Shown: positions 23,906-37,666, counted from the stretch's first letter. The stretch is 64,000 nucleotides of DNA from Ancistrus triradiatus (GCA_025084515.1 JAJAGP010002026.1:74093-138092), one strand, 5' to 3'. Translations and numbers: made by a program. Notes: a model not told the origin generated them from the letters alone.

Positions 23906-24916
23906 GTTGCAATATTTCATGCTTTATAGACCCAAGTCTGTTCACACACTGAATTTAACTTGGAACCAAAGTTGAAACTGTAACAAAACGATGGATTTTG
24001 AGCAGCCAAGTGACAGACACGTACATACAAATTGTGGCGCAAATGTACAGTTGCAATAAGAATAATAAGGCAATATCTCAGCCATGTAAGGAGCTTTTCT
24101 GTGTCTGCTTAGAGTGAGACAGTGTAAGGGAGTGAACTTTGTGGAGAGGCAAGAGTCAGTGAAGAGATGCAGCTGTTTGCTGAAGCACAGCTGTTGCTCC
24201 TCTACACATGCACACACACAAACAGCACTTATGAAACCTTCTTCTGATCTTGTTCAAGCAAAAAGGCAGTACGTCATGTGTGCTGTTGAGAAGATCCACT
24301 GAGCTGTTAGTACTCATGGAGATGGTTGCATGTATGAAAGAGTCAAGGAGTTGGATAGATGCTGAAGACAGTGTGACATGTCAAGACCAGTGGAGGTATG
24401 GAGCCATGGGTCAGCAAGCAGTTACTTGAGAGAAACAAGAGAAATTGAAGGAGGACGGAGGAACAGCTGTGGTGGCTCAGTGGTAAATTCAAACTCGAAT
24501 CTGCCACTTAAGCTGAAAACGAACACTAAAAAGGGTTGCTTATACATTTTTGGATTGTTTTTTTTGCATTCATTGTTATAATTATTGATATCTGACATCT
24601 TCAGGAATCAGGAGATTGAGAAATGATTTCACTGGCACGGTTACTGTTGGTCTGCTGTTGCTCCAAGAGACATCTATTCTAACTGCAGAAGAGTGAAATA
24701 AACAAAACATTTTTAATTACTTTAATTCTTACTACCATTAAAAAAATGACGATTTTCACATCTGTTTAAGCATCTCTCTTGCCATCTCCGTTTCCAGCGT
24801 GCCAGATTCCATCCCAGGATGTGTCACGCTCTTACACAATCCCAGCAATTCACCACAGTTGCCTGTAACTGTGAAGCCCGGCAGTTAGAGAACATTTGGG
24901 CCCAAACTTTGTTTGG

Positions 24917-25150
24917 TACGGGAGGCACGGCGAGGGTTAGCAAGATCACCTAATAGCTCCAGGAAGCTCCAGTTTGATCTCAGGGTCTGACTCCTGCGGA
25001 GTTTGCATGTCTTCCGTGTTTGTGTGGATTTTCTGACAGTACTTCCATTTCCTCCCACAAGCCAAAGACTCTAAAAAAAAACTGCCCCATAAGGATGTCT
25101 GACCAGTGTCAGTGTAACCTTGCTCCTTTCACAAACAGCTACCAATAAAC
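24917..25150 (+). repeat. degenerate SINE/L2-type repeat
   Basis: Contains 'gggaggcacggcg', 'ctccaggaagctccag', 'gagtttgcatgtcttccgtgttt', 'ttccatttcctcccacaagccaaag'. Related to 2955-3235. Confidence 0.6.
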
Positions 25151-25954
25151 AAATAAATAAACAAACTCTGGTTGCCATGTTTGTCTCTGCTCTTTCACTG
25201 CCCCACTTCACCAACACTTCTGGACTATTGAGCACAGCCCATGACCTTCAACAGCTCAGCAGTTTTTGCTCATAAATGCTGGTAATGTTAACATTGCAGC
25301 TGATTTGTGTGTGTTATATTTTTCTTTATCCCCTTTATGAAGTTAGTGGGTGTATAACCTTATACAGGGGGACGCATCTGGTGCAGGTGCAATTGTTTAA
25401 TAGAAGAAATTTGTCAGCGATCTCAACTGTGAGGCTTCATGGTCAGCTCCTGAAAACTACAGAGCAAGTGCTTCTTCTGCTGTATGGATGTGTTTATTCT
25501 GGAAGATCACCACAGAGAAGCGTTGATGAGCACCACTCCTTTGAAAAGAAAAGTAGGTGTGAAAACGTCAATAGAGAATGAACTGGTTCCTCTCGGCCCT
25601 ACACTAGGAGACCAGGACATCCACTAGTAGCAATGGGATGCTCAGGTCAACTATTTAGAAATTTATTTTAAAATGGGAGGGAAAGCAACCAAAAGTTCTT
25701 CTGGATGAATAACTACAGCCATATCAAATTTCATATCAAAAATTCTACATTCAGAACAACTTCAAATCAGCTAACATTAAAGGAAACATATTGGCCAGCT
25801 ATCTCCATCATTCAGTCACACAAATTTATTCTCAAAGGATTTCATAAACAAGTACTGTGCTTCAGTTTCATGTTAGCGGATCTACTCGGATTTTGTTTAA
25901 AGACCTCCAAAGACTCACGTGGAAAACTCAACATGGCCACAGAACCTGTTACTG

Positions 25955-26010
<56 letters not shown>

Positions 26011-28640
26011 ACTGCTAGGCTGTTGATTCTTGGTTAAACCCACCATTTGGCTGTTTCAGTAAAATCCAAATAAGGCGATGAGTCATAGCGGTAAGCACCA
26101 CCGGTGAGATGATGTGTGAAACATCTGTTTAAAAATAAATTTGGTTCCTTCATATTTGTCAGTAGCACATCTTGTTCTTGCATTATCACTATTAGAAAGT
26201 AGCAAAGAGTAACCGCTTTAATGAATTCAAGGTATACAATATCTAAGAGATAAGTTGGGGGGTTTCACAGGACAGATAACAGCGAGTGGAAGAGAGGAAC
26301 ACAAGAGGTGAGAAACTGAGGAACATGAGGACGGTACAAAAAAGGAAGACGGTGCAGCACAAGGACACTGCAAGTTCACAGTCTCCATATGGCAAGACCC
26401 AGGGGAACGTGCTGTGCCCTTCCCTGAGGCTAAAGCAGCAGCAGGGAGAGAGGATGGTGAGACCCCCCAACGTTAGGAACACACACCAATCTGACTCCAA
26501 CGAGGCCGATACTACCATAACGCTCATTCATATCAGATCTTTCTCAAACTATCCACATTTCTAATGCACCAAATTCAAGTATTCTCAGCGTACTCTCAAG
26601 CTGCTCCATTAATGAGCACAGCAGGGAAAGGCAGAACTGAAAGTGCAACCTGCAATGTTTAACCAAGCTTTTAGAAGTACGTCAAAAACACATCAGCCTA
26701 CAGCAGCTGTAAAACGTACAAACGTGCTGTGAGAAACTAAACCTGTGTTCTCAAATGCTCAGATGTGCATAAGCCTATGCTGAAGGTATCACACTGCATC
26801 CTAAAGCAACACTTAAAATGTTTAAACAAAACAAAAAATGGTAACGAAAGCTTCTTCATTTATTACGTTTTGTGTCTGAGGACTGAACAGTATGCCTGCC
26901 CTAGACAGTAAATGTTAAATAGGAATCAATGGCCTACATAAACCCATTTGTTAACAACGACAATTTCCAAGTGTAAAAATACTATAGAATGACCCTTTTG
27001 TATTGCTTGCATAGTGCTGTATCACTATAACAAGCAAAATTCTGCAGCAGGTCATGAGAAAATGTAGGGGGCGCAAGTGCTGAAGTTTTTGCAGGCTAGA
27101 AACTGGCTGCCAAAAATAATCCTTTTCAACTACAGGTGGTCTCAGTTTTAAGATGGGGATAAATCTCGACAAATCCAGATTAATATATACTGTATACATC
27201 ATAACGCAGCATACATTAAACGAGCTTAAAGCACAACCTCGACAAACTCTTCCTCATTACATTTCCCAGCACTCATCCCTCCCGCCACGACTCCAAAAAT
27301 GCTGGAAAGTATCGAAGTATGTAGCATACCTTAAACATGCTCAAAACACTTGCATTAAACTGGGGTAAAGTTATGAATATAAAGCTCATTTCATAAAGCA
27401 TTTAATACCTCTGGTAATTTATTAAATAATGTATTGAAAGTGGAAACGCTTGTAGTGTGGATCCTCTTACATGCAGCACGAGTAAGCCAAACTGCTGCGT
27501 GCATCTATAAAATCTGAAAGGCGTATGAGAGGGCTGTGTCAGCGTGCCCAAACAGACTCCAAAAAACCACAATGTCAGCTATCCAAGTACTTTTGTCCAC
27601 AAAAACTCACATCGTGATGGTATACACATGCTCAGGTCCAGAACGTTGAAGCGCAATGTGAGCGCAGGCCAGTGGGAGAGTGGGGAAGGGGGAACGATCA
27701 TTCCGGCATGGAACTTCATCACGAGGGGGCAGCCTCAGATCCCTCACCCCTAAACACAGATCACCACTGTTGTGGGCAAGTGAACTGAAACGGCGCCACA
27801 CAAGTACGTAATCACCAATAATGTAATCTAGTGCAATTTCTCCTGAAAGAGCTGAGATAAAGACGCAACAATAATCGTAGACAGATACCCGTTAGCGTAG
27901 GAGGTGTTTGTGCTGGGAGTCGCTCAAAGAAATGTGCTGCTATGTTGGAAGATCCCACTGATGCTTAATACCATGGCAACTGGGCTTTGACAGACAGAAC
28001 ACAGCAGTTTATTTGCTTTCTTCTTCTTCATACAGGCTATTTCCTGTCATTTAAAAGCTCATTTTAAAAGCTGGTCTAGCCCCACATGAAAATTACATAA
28101 ATATGTCCTGTCTGAAGAGGCTTGTCAAGACCTCCTAGCAACTCTTCTGCTACTGGAGCCAATCAAACGGTCACACAGTGTCTGCATGCAAACACCTACT
28201 TCAACTATCAAGTCTCCCACGGCAGAAAACCTCAGTTCTCTCACACACACACACGGGTCCTATGAGAAACTGTTCCCATGCCACGTTCAAATCACTCTCA
28301 AATGAGCCTGAGCATATCACGACGAGGGACATTTGTGCTTGGATACAAATCCTCATGGCACGTCCCACGAGTGCCATCAGCATGCCCATCCACTGCTCTA
28401 CTATCATTGCAGACCCAGTAGAAATGTGGTTTTTACTTTTAAACGCGTTCAACGAGCAGTCGTTTATCAAAAACATATAGTGGAAACTCAATTACATTTT
28501 AAGCAGTGAATCAAAGGGTCTATGAGGGGTGTTTTTCGACTACTTGTTGCACTGGGGGGCACAGAACTTACTCCTCTGCTTGCCAGTCAGCCATAAGGGC
28601 ACAACCGTGGGTTAAAAATAAGCCTTTTAAACACCAAATA
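25150..28640. other. stretch with no supported gene
   Basis: Contains a (CA)n microsatellite (25959-26005) and a weak repeat fragment near 27130-27190 that resembles 49740-49800 ('gatggggata...cgacaaa'). No exon with credible splice sites was recognised. Confidence 0.4.
25959..26005. repeat. (CA)n microsatellite
   Basis: About 47 bp of perfect CA dinucleotide repeat. Confidence 0.95.
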
Positions 28641-28646
28641 AAAAAG

Positions 28647-29091
28647 TCCATGGTTGCCAACCTGGGGTCCACATGAGGTGCACGGAGTAGTGTCAAAAAA
28701 AATAAAAAATTTGCACGATAAATACCATTAAAATACACTCACTGGGAAAAATCTGTATATAAAGTTACTTAAAAAGACACTTTGACTCAAAAAGAGTAGG
28801 CACTTATTACACAAAAGGAATCAGTATTATTCTTTTGTAAGGACGTGTGTACAGGTCTGCTCTGTCGTGATATTAAAACAAAAATGCCCAATTATGTTTG
28901 ATTTTTAGCCAAATGTTTAGTTGCTATGAAAAGAGAAAAAGGAGCCAAAATGGGGGAAAAAAGCTCTAAAAGTAACCAAAGAGAAAAGGAAAAGCTATAA
29001 TTTTATTTTTGCCCAAAAAGTTATGTGCAGTTTTTCTTAGGTACTCATAAGGGGGGCTCCAAGTAAAAAGGTTGGGAACCACTGGATTACG
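28647..29091. mobile_element. nonautonomous hAT-like element
   Basis: Ends are an inverted pair: 'catggttgccaacctggggtcc' at left and 'aaaaaggttgggaaccactgg' at right, the 'ggttcccaacctgggg' type terminus of fish hAT elements. The interior is AT-rich and non-coding. An internal piece ('ctgtatataaagttac.t') recurs at about 47800-47850 and the terminus alone at about 35760-35780. Confidence 0.6.
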
Positions 29092-29132
29092 TGATTTAAC
29101 ACTAAAGTGGGAGTTACTCTGCCATGGATGAG

Positions 29133-29375
29133 AAACGAAGAAGTCAAGTCAAATCTATTTATATGGCGCTTTTTTACAATGGAGCATTGTCTCAAAGCAA
29201 CTTTACAAGTTTAGATTATCTCCTAATAACTACGTCCAATCCCAAATTGAGCAAGCCTAGGGCGACAGTGGCAAGGAAAAACTCCGAGTGTTATAGGAAG
29301 AAACCTTGGGAGGACCAAGACTCAAAAAGGGACCTTCTTGTGCGGCATAGATGATAAATCTAAGAGCGAAACTAA
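29133..29375 (-). repeat. LINE-like 3' tail repeat
   Basis: Reverse-complement copy of the 21509-21728 segment, from 'aagtcaagtcaaatctattt' to 'ggaccaagactcaaaaaggg' and 'tgataaatctaagagc'. Well preserved. Confidence 0.75.
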
Positions 29376-29399
29376 AGTAGTGAAGAACAAATTTCGTTC

Positions 29400-31980
29400 C
29401 CTGCTTTCGTAGTCTACATTCTGTAGGTTATAAATGGCTAACACAGAGCTATGACCCATCATTATCTTGTCTGCAGTGCGACTTTTACGCTTTTGCGAAT
29501 GCCCAATACTTCACGCGAAGAACCTAAAGAAGCTGACTGACTGAAAGCCAGTCCAGCTTTTGGAAAGACGCTGGGGCATTATGGGAAATGTAGGCCTGTA
29601 GTGAAGATGGTTCCCATGTCGTGTCGTTCTGCAATCAAGCAGTACAGGATAAAAATGGTACTTTTTTATCACTGTCATGTGAGTTGAGCATATTGTACCA
29701 GTAAAGTGGGGTCTGCTGACACCCCGTATCTACAAAATGAAAACAAAAGGGGGTGGAGGAAGCAGTGTGGATGTGCCCGTATCATTAATAGAGGGTGGTG
29801 TTCATGAAGAGAATTGGGCCTCGCCATCCAAACTCATCATCACTCTCATTTCCCCTGCCAAGCACAATGCCTGGCAGAAAGCCCCAAGAGTGCTGGCATG
29901 CCAAACACATTAAGCAGGAGTGCAGATAAGCATTATGTCAAGATATGCAAGCACTATGGCCACAATAGTTACAGCAAGTCCAAAACACGCCGCTTGCTAT
30001 GTCGAGCCAACTTGCACTTCCAAATAGTTAGCTGATCAAGCTGAAGGATAAAGACTCCAAAGAAATAAATGGAAGAACAAATCCACCGGTGCTCTACCTA
30101 ACCCATGGTGCCATGTATCCAAACAATTTTCAATGGTGGACGATTCACATACAATCTGCCTTCACTGAGACTGTGAGAACTGTCTTACTAAGCATTATTA
30201 CTTGTGCTGAAAACGCTGACATGGCATCCCAGACACTAACCTATTCGCTAATCCAGCTTTTTTACAGAAACCCAATTAAAAAATTAAAATAATGTACAAT
30301 AGAAACAAGTTAGAATAAATGATATGAGCTTTATTAAACATAAGGTCAGATATGTGCATGCTCTATATTCATTTATTCATAATTACAGTATAAAACGGAT
30401 GTTATGTTACCCGAATACTCCTTAAAGATAGTACGAACACTTTTTAGACAAAGTAAAATATATCCACGCTGCAAACTAGAAACATTTTAATCCCTACTTT
30501 ATTCGCTGAAATATTGGCTTGAACATAATGAACTTACACTACACTACCATAATACTGCTAAAATGGGAGCTCTCCAATATATCGGCTATCCTCTTTCTCT
30601 CAGGTGTTGTCGAGTTCGTTTCATGAGAAACAGTGCAGAGACTCCTTGTACAGTCTTCCTGGGTTAAATCAAAAGTCTGCGTCTTACCACATAGCTGACT
30701 GGATCGCTACCCAACTCGCCCCGCCTTTCCACAAAACTAAATCAGATCCGATTGCATGTCGTCTCCGAAACAGGAGTCACGTTTTTATTCATTGACAAAA
30801 GTGTCAATTCATTTCGTCTTTCGTTTTTCATTCAATTTCATTTAGTCATCGTCTCGTTTTCGTTAGAAGAAAAGGGTCGTCGAAAATCATTGGTCAACAA
30901 AATTAACACTGGTAGCGAGACCATGTCCTGGCATAGGTGGATTGTTTTTGGTTTTCCTATCAAATGCAGCGCAAAATCTGCTTCACTGTTTCACTGGAGC
31001 TACTGGTTGGCAGCATCAAATCTGACGACCATAATCGCTTACACTCTTGGTATTCCAACACGTTTTCTGCTGAAGTGACGGACTAAGTTGCTAGCACTAC
31101 CAACAGAGGCTTGACAACCTTTGCAATATATAGTCTGTTGGTCTGGGTCGATTTCTTTAAAGCTAAAAAGCTTCCAAACTGCAGAAACTGCTTCTTTCCA
31201 TCACTTCTTTGCTGCCTATTGAAGCATTACAGCTGTTATTGCTGCTATGCTACTGCTATGTTATTGTTACTATGCTATGCTATGCTGCTAAGCCGGTATA
31301 CCACCCAGTACCAGCACTCATACAGGAAAATACCCCAACAAAAGGGATGAAACAAATTTTTAAATGACTTCTATGAATAGCTGATCGAGTTTATTGTCAA
31401 GAAGCTTTTGTCCCCTCATTTTCCCGTGGCGTCAAATTAAATCCAGGAGCTTACTTAGTGGTTATGTGAAAGTACAGGCTTGCTTTGTGCACCACACCGA
31501 AAATAGTTCGGTGGCGGCATGGAGATGGCATCTAATTGTAGATTTTAAGACCTTGGTGACCCTGAAATGCTACCATCTTCTACAAATCCTGAACCTCAAT
31601 CCTTGGAGACATGCATGCCATGTATGGCCATTCTTCTCACTGTGCGTTGTGGCAAAAAACACAAATGCATCCTTGTTCAGGCAGCTTCATTAGAGCTTCA
31701 GTTGTCTAAAACGTCTGTCATTTCCAGCACAGAACATATGAGCATTTTCAGAAGTGCAGTTATTTTATAATATCTTTGCCTGCTTTATGAACTCACCACA
31801 CTTTTGGGTTCATTTCATTTACGTATTGTGCAATCTTGTAATCTTTGAGATCAAGGTCAAGGTAAAATATAAAGGTTTATTGTAATTTATTGATACAACA
31901 GTTATCAAACAAATGTACTTCTGGCTTGGTTAAAGAACTGAACTTGATTCTTTCATTCCAAAATACAGAAATCTCAAGCT
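29400..31980. other. stretch with repeats only, no supported gene
   Basis: Includes a segment at about 29560-29600 with 'ctggggcattatgggaaatgta' that appears inverted at about 1060-1095. It also has the repeat end at 30773-30918 (counterpart of 7080) and an imperfect (tgcta)n-rich run at 31240-31290. No coding exon supported. Confidence 0.4.
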
Positions 31981-33030
31981 GCTTCTTGTTATAGGAGGTA
32001 TATTCGCTCAAACATCGGTACTGCCGTCTCCTTGCAGCACGTACATAAAGGAATTCAACTAGAGGAGCTCTTTGTGAGGTATCAGCTGGTAGAAATGCCA
32101 ACACATTAAGTAGGGATGCACCAATATTGAATTTCTTGGGCCGATACGATAACCGATTTTTATCACATAATTGTGGCCGATACCGATGTTAAAAATTTTA
32201 AATACAGTAAATCATTTTTGCAATAAAATAAAATAATAATAAACAATAAAACAGTTAAATCAGACCTGACAATTACTATAAACACAAGGTGCAGTTCACA
32301 AAGGAAAAATGGTTAAATTCCATTTAATTTTTTAACCTTCCTTTAAAAGGAAGGAAACTTTTATTTTAGTCTTGAATTGGTACAGGCAGCAACAAGAACA
32401 ATTAAGTGTATAAGAAAGCTTATGACTGAGAAGCTCCGAGTATTAATGAGTAACAGCCAAAAGAAAAATCAAAAGTAGTATTCATATGTAAATATATTAT
32501 AAATATCAGTTATAATATCGGGCAAAATCCTAATATTGGATGACGATATATCATCAAGTATCAAGTCCATATATCGGCAAATAATATATCGGCCACCGAT
32601 ATATCATGCATCACTAACATTAAGCAATGCCACGAGCAGGTTTAGCCCAGCACAGCGTTGTTGTGGAAGTTTTCAATCAGATTTGGTGGTCTGCACATGT
32701 GCACAGAGCAGCTAGTGGGGGAAAAAAAAAAACATGGTTGCCAGGTCTGCTTATTCTAAGAGATTTCACTTCGCTAGGGCTTATTTACACAGACCAGGTA
32801 AGGGATTCTTTCAGAAGATCTGGCAATCCTGGAATTAAATGTAGAACTCTCTAAACGGCTATCTAACAGTTTGTGGAGACTCTGAAACGCTATAGATACA
32901 AGAAAATGAAGAATCTGATTATTTCATATTTAAAATGGAAATTTAGGTGACATCTTTGTGAGATTATTGGGCTCAATGTATCATTTTCTGCTTTGGTCCA
33001 GACCGATTGAACCGAACTACTAGTATGAAC
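31981..33030 (+). repeat. hAT-like dispersed element, copy 2, carrying an insertion
   Basis: Collinear with 19780-20105 at both ends ('ggtatcagctggtagaaatgcc' on the left; 'cattttctgctttggtccagacc' on the right) but interrupted by the 506-bp hAT element at 32111-32616. Confidence 0.6.
32111..32616. mobile_element. nonautonomous hAT element with 8-bp target duplication
   Basis: Exactly flanked by the 8-bp direct repeat 'acattaag' (32103-32110 and 32617-32624). Termini are 'tagggatgcaccaatat' and 'atatatcatgcatcacta', an imperfect inverted pair. Eight-bp duplications and 'tag.gatgca' ends are hAT hallmarks. The interior is AT-rich and non-coding with internal 'gccgatac/cggccaccgat' repeats. 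Confidence 0.85.
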
Positions 33031-33569
33031 CCTAAAAAGCTATGACCCTCACTTAAACAATGTGGTAAGTGTGCTTCGTCATGAACCTCCTACAACATAA
33101 GAAAGGGAAAACTGGATATCATTCGTGTGGCCATTTAGCAGAACTAAGCCATTTAAAGATTATGCAGAATTACCCGTGTGTGCCAGTTCTGTTGATGTCT
33201 GAACACGGAAAACAGTGTTACTAAATCTGTCAATTGTTTGAGCAATACTAAATACTGTTTATGTTGATTATAAGGTTCATTCTTTTCGTGCAAGTCCACA
33301 CAGCTAGAGTATATATTTTCCTGACTCTGCAAGCACAAAGAGCAGGAGTTAAGCCTCATAATGAACCGTCAGGAGATTCCCACGGAAAACTTCCTGAAAA
33401 TTAATGACTCGAGCTCACAACATGCGCATGCGAAAACAAAATCGTACATGGCGAGGTACAAACAGCTTTAAATCATGTAAATCTTACAGCTTACATTTCA
33501 GAAAGTACCCTGTCATCTAAGCTGATGGACAAGCCAGTGCAAGCCACCTGAATCTGAAACATCACTCAC

Positions 33570-33623
33570 TGCTGTAGAGATGCTCTGGCAGAGCAGCGGA
33601 GTCCAGTTTCACACAGATGTAAT
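33570..33623 (-). CDS. candidate coding exon of unnamed long-intron gene
   Basis: Minus-strand 54-nt exon with acceptor 'gattattcacag' and donor GTGAGTGA (33569-33562). One open frame encodes YICVKLDSAALPEHLYS. It enters in phase 1 and leaves in phase 1, compatible with the exon at 2097-2205, about 31 kb downstream. A second frame is also open, so coding status rests on the splice sites, the phase match and composition. Confidence 0.4.
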
Positions 33624-33870
33624 CTGTGAATAATCAAATTTCACGACGGAGAAAGCCTTCAGACCCAAACCGAACACACACATGCACGTACAAGTTTGTG
33701 CTTTGGATGCTACACTTACTGAAGCAGTGCAAAGCTGTAAAATTACACGTTACAGGCTGCCTCACTTTGGCTTCTAAAGTGCCATAGCTGCCAGCCCACA
33801 CATGCTGGACTAGTTGAGCACACATAGCTGGTACTCTCCATTCAAACAGCTCTCGACAGCAAAAAAGTAT

Positions 33871-34674
33871 CATGGTGGAAAATAAGTATTTGGTCAATAA
33901 CAAAAGATCAACTCAATCCTTTGTAACATAACCTTTGTTGGCAATGACAGAGGTCAAACGTTTCCTGTAAGTCTTCACCAGGTTTGCACACACTGTAGCT
34001 GGTATTTTGGCCCATACCATCCACTGATGGTAGGCTTGTCACTTTGGTCCCAGCTCTCTGCAGGTCATTCATCAGGTCCCCTCCGTGTAGTTCTGAGATT
34101 TTGCTCACCGTTCTCATGATCATTTTGACCCCACGGGATGAGATCTTGCGTGGGGCCCCAGATCGAGGGAGATTATCAATGGTCTTGTAGGTCTTCCATT
34201 TTCTCCCACAGATTTATTCACACCACCCTGCTTGCCTATTGTAGATTCACTCTTCCTAGTCTGGTGCAGCTTTACAATTTCTTCCTGGTGTCCTTCGACA
34301 GCTCTTTGGTCTTGGCCATGGTTGAGTTTGAAATCTGACTGTTTGAGGATGTGGACAGGTGTCTTTTATACAGATAACGAGGTCAAACAGGTGCCATTAA
34401 TACAGGTAACTAGTGGAGGACAGAAGAGCTTCAGTTACAGGTCTGAGAGCCAGAAATCTTGTTTGTTTGTGGGTGACCAAATACTTAATTTTCCACCATG
34501 ATTTGCAATTAAATTCTTTTAAAATCCTACAATGTGATTTCCTGGATTTTTTTTCTCGTTTTGTCTCTCATAGTTGAAGTGTACCTATGATGAAAATTAC
34601 AGACCTCTCTCATCTTTCTAAGTCGGAGATCTTAGACAATCAGTGGCTGACTAAATACTTTTTGCCCCACTGTA
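33871..34674 (-). mobile_element. Tc1-like transposon, internally deleted
   Basis: Antisense element starting at 'catggtggaaaataagtatttgg' and ending at 'ctaaatactttttgccccactgtat', the terminus of a common fish Tc1 family. The outer left terminal repeat is absent. On the minus strand a transposase start (near 34319, MAKTKEL-like) and helix-turn-helix part remain, followed by a jump to the 3' end, with the catalytic core deleted. Confidence 0.75.
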
Positions 34675-34689
34675 TTTCCGTGATAATAC

Positions 34690-36770
34690 TACATCGATTT
34701 TCAGCTCAAAATATATATATTTTTTGAAAGAAGAAAAAACATTTTTAAATGGGGTGGAAACAACAATCTGAACTCCTGTAGATGTCTCAGTACAGTGTGT
34801 TGACTCAATTTGTCTGCTGAATTATCAAGGTGATGTGATTTATTAAGATGACTCAGATTCTCCATCGTAACTGGTATGTTGTATGTCAGCTGTTCTAATA
34901 TTTTCAGTGAACTATGTGGAATATTACAATATACTGTATAGACGTATAATATAAAGAATATAATCATATCGCGACGCCCTATCCAACACCTACTCTACAG
35001 GTCGATTTTCCAAGAAGGTAACCTTGCCTAAGGGAGGGGCAGAACTAATATACAGCCCAAAGACAGCTGACAACCATAATAAAAATTACAAGTGCAGTCA
35101 ACCTTCAGGGCAACCACGACAGATTACATTAGATTAGTCTTAGTGTGTTATATTACAGTACATTTCTAAATTTTCTTACTTAGCTTTGACCTCATTTACA
35201 CTTGGTCTTGTATCCAGATTATATCCTGATAAGATCTTATCTGCATGCTTTTACACTTGATAATGAGCAGTAATACTGGACCAGCCACTTCCTGTGTTGT
35301 TAACAGTTGTTTGTAAAAGATGGCTTGCAGGCACTCAGCTGGAATAGCAGTCTACTACACCAACAAATAGATCCGAGTCCCAGAAGGAACTTCTGGGCCC
35401 TTACCGGTGTCTGAAGGAGGGGAGGCCAGAATGGGCCAACACCCCTCCCAGTGCAACACAGAGCCCTGCAATGTTGTAGCAACACATTTTAGCTACATTC
35501 TTGCCTTTGCTCCATACTCTAGAGAGCCCCCCAGGACCCTGACCATGATAAGTGGGGTTAAAGACGTGTTTAAAATAAATAAATAAATACGACGCGTGCT
35601 GCATTAACAGGTACAATTTTGCATTATATGCTTCCTTCAAGCCGGCAGTTTCAGTGTTTAAAATAAATTCCAGTGTTGTTAGCAAGAAAAAGATGTGAAC
35701 GTGTGTCGGAGCGGAGGGCTCGAAAATATTCATATCTACAAAAGGGGGCACCTGCAGAAGACTTTTGGGAACCACTACTTTAAGCTAAGATATATTTATC
35801 ATCTTCAGGACTTAATGTTTAGGAGTAGACTTAAATGTGTTTAATACAGCAGTAACCTTGAAGTGTCACTATTGCTTTGTTTCAATAAGCAGTTTACAGT
35901 TTCTTTTAGACAGTGGCATCTGTCCTAATATCTAATAAAAAATTAAAGGGCCTTGTATTCACCAGCTATGCATGTTCTCCATTATTGTTTATCCGATCAT
36001 GGAAGGATGGACGTCACAGATCCTGTGTCACATGTCATTGGGCATGTATTGGGCAGGGGTTTTTATACTCCGATGTGTTGTGGAGAGACGGATGGATTTA
36101 CACTTGTTTAATATGCAGCTACAATCCATCTTAAAGCTCCACAAGGGGTGTGATCAATCTGATTCAAAATCTGAAAAAGTGCATTTACCTATCCCTCAAG
36201 ACACAGGAATGACCTAGTGAAAACAGGGTCTTTGGAACTGCGTAGTGTAATGGGGATGTAGGGTTAGTAAGTGTTACACAACCACAGTCCCACAAGGGCA
36301 TTAATCTCTGTTTGGAGAATATACATATCACACAGCGGATATGAAAGTAAGCAGCTGTTTGTGCTTACCAGGCCACAAATAACTATATGACTAATACACA
36401 AACTATTGTTTTGAAATTGTGGTAGTGGCAAGTCTTTGTCAACGGAAGTACTTAGTGGCATCTACCACACCATTTGTGGTGACAAATCAGGACATAAACT
36501 TTCATAAAAAAATTAGTCACATCCACAACTGCAAAAGTAAAAACAGAAATGCATAAACAGGAATGAAGGATACGAATGAAGCATATAAATCAGACTGCTA
36601 AATTATTGGTCAGACACAGAAAGAAACAGACGACAGTACAGTAAAAGAGAGATAGAGTTGTTTGCATTGGGTCTGTAGGACACGATAAAATGCTAAATGC
36701 CATTATCACAACAGGTATGACAAGTACACCAAATATCTTCCGAGGAAGTAGCCAAATTGGAGATCGTTAA
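34690..36770. other. stretch with degraded repeats, no supported gene
   Basis: A degraded repeat at 35400-35580 ends in 'ccctgaccatgataagtggggtt' and is related to the end of 37801-38045. A hAT-type terminus fragment lies near 35760-35785. The longer open frames here show no splice support or recognisable motif. Confidence 0.4.
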
Positions 36771-36775
36771 ATGAA

Positions 36776-36995
36776 CCCGCCCAAGGAGGTTGGGTCCCTT
36801 TTGAGTCTTGGTCCTCCCAAGGTTTCTTCCTATAATAACACTCGGGGAGTTTTCCTTGCCACTGTCGCCCTAGGCTTGCTCAATTTGGGACTGGACTTAG
36901 ATATTAGGAGATAATCTAAAATTGTGAAGTTGATTTGAGACAATGGCTCCATTGTAAAAAGCGCTATATAAATAGATCTGACTTGACTTGACCTC
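36776..36995 (+). repeat. LINE-like 3' tail repeat
   Basis: Near-complete copy of the 21509-21728 segment, ending in 'aaaaagcgctatataaatagatctgacttgacttgac'. Confidence 0.75.
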
Positions 36996-37289
36996 AAACC
37001 AATCAGAAAAAAAAACTGCTGAAGTCCGGCACCCAGCTGAACTCCTAGTCCAGAGTAGATTAAATGTATTGGATTGACACCATAATCAAACCAAAAGGAA
37101 ACTGTAACCAAGTTGTAGAAAAGAAATGAAACAAACATTATATATCCAATGAACATGCATACAATTTAGAAGTCCACTGATGTTTCATATTCAAGCACAA
37201 AGTAGAGCACATCAAGAGTTAAGAAACTCAGATGTTTCCTCTTAATTCATAAAACAGTCAGCTGCACAATTACTGCAGAGAAAGTGTGA

Positions 37290-37328
37290 TATATATATAA
37301 TATATATATATATAGTAGATATATATAT

Positions 37329-37376
<48 letters not shown>

Positions 37377-37390
37377 TATATATATTATAT
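37290..37390. repeat. (TA)n microsatellite
   Basis: About 100 bp of interrupted TA dinucleotides. Confidence 0.95.
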
Positions 37391-37666
37391 AAAAAACAAA
37401 AAATATAATCAAAATACACATTATGGTGTTGTACAATTGAGTCATCTTAATCCATCACATGATAATTCAGTGGACGAATTGACAAAAAAACACTGTTACT
37501 GAGCATCTACAGGAGCGGAGATTGTGGTTTACAATCCCTTTAAAATGTGTTTTTACTTCCTTTTTAAAAAAAAAAATTATATTTTGAGCTGAAAATCGAT
37601 TTAGTACAACACAAAAACAAATATCGCAATGTCTTGATGCATGCTCAATGATCCAGGTAAGAAAAT

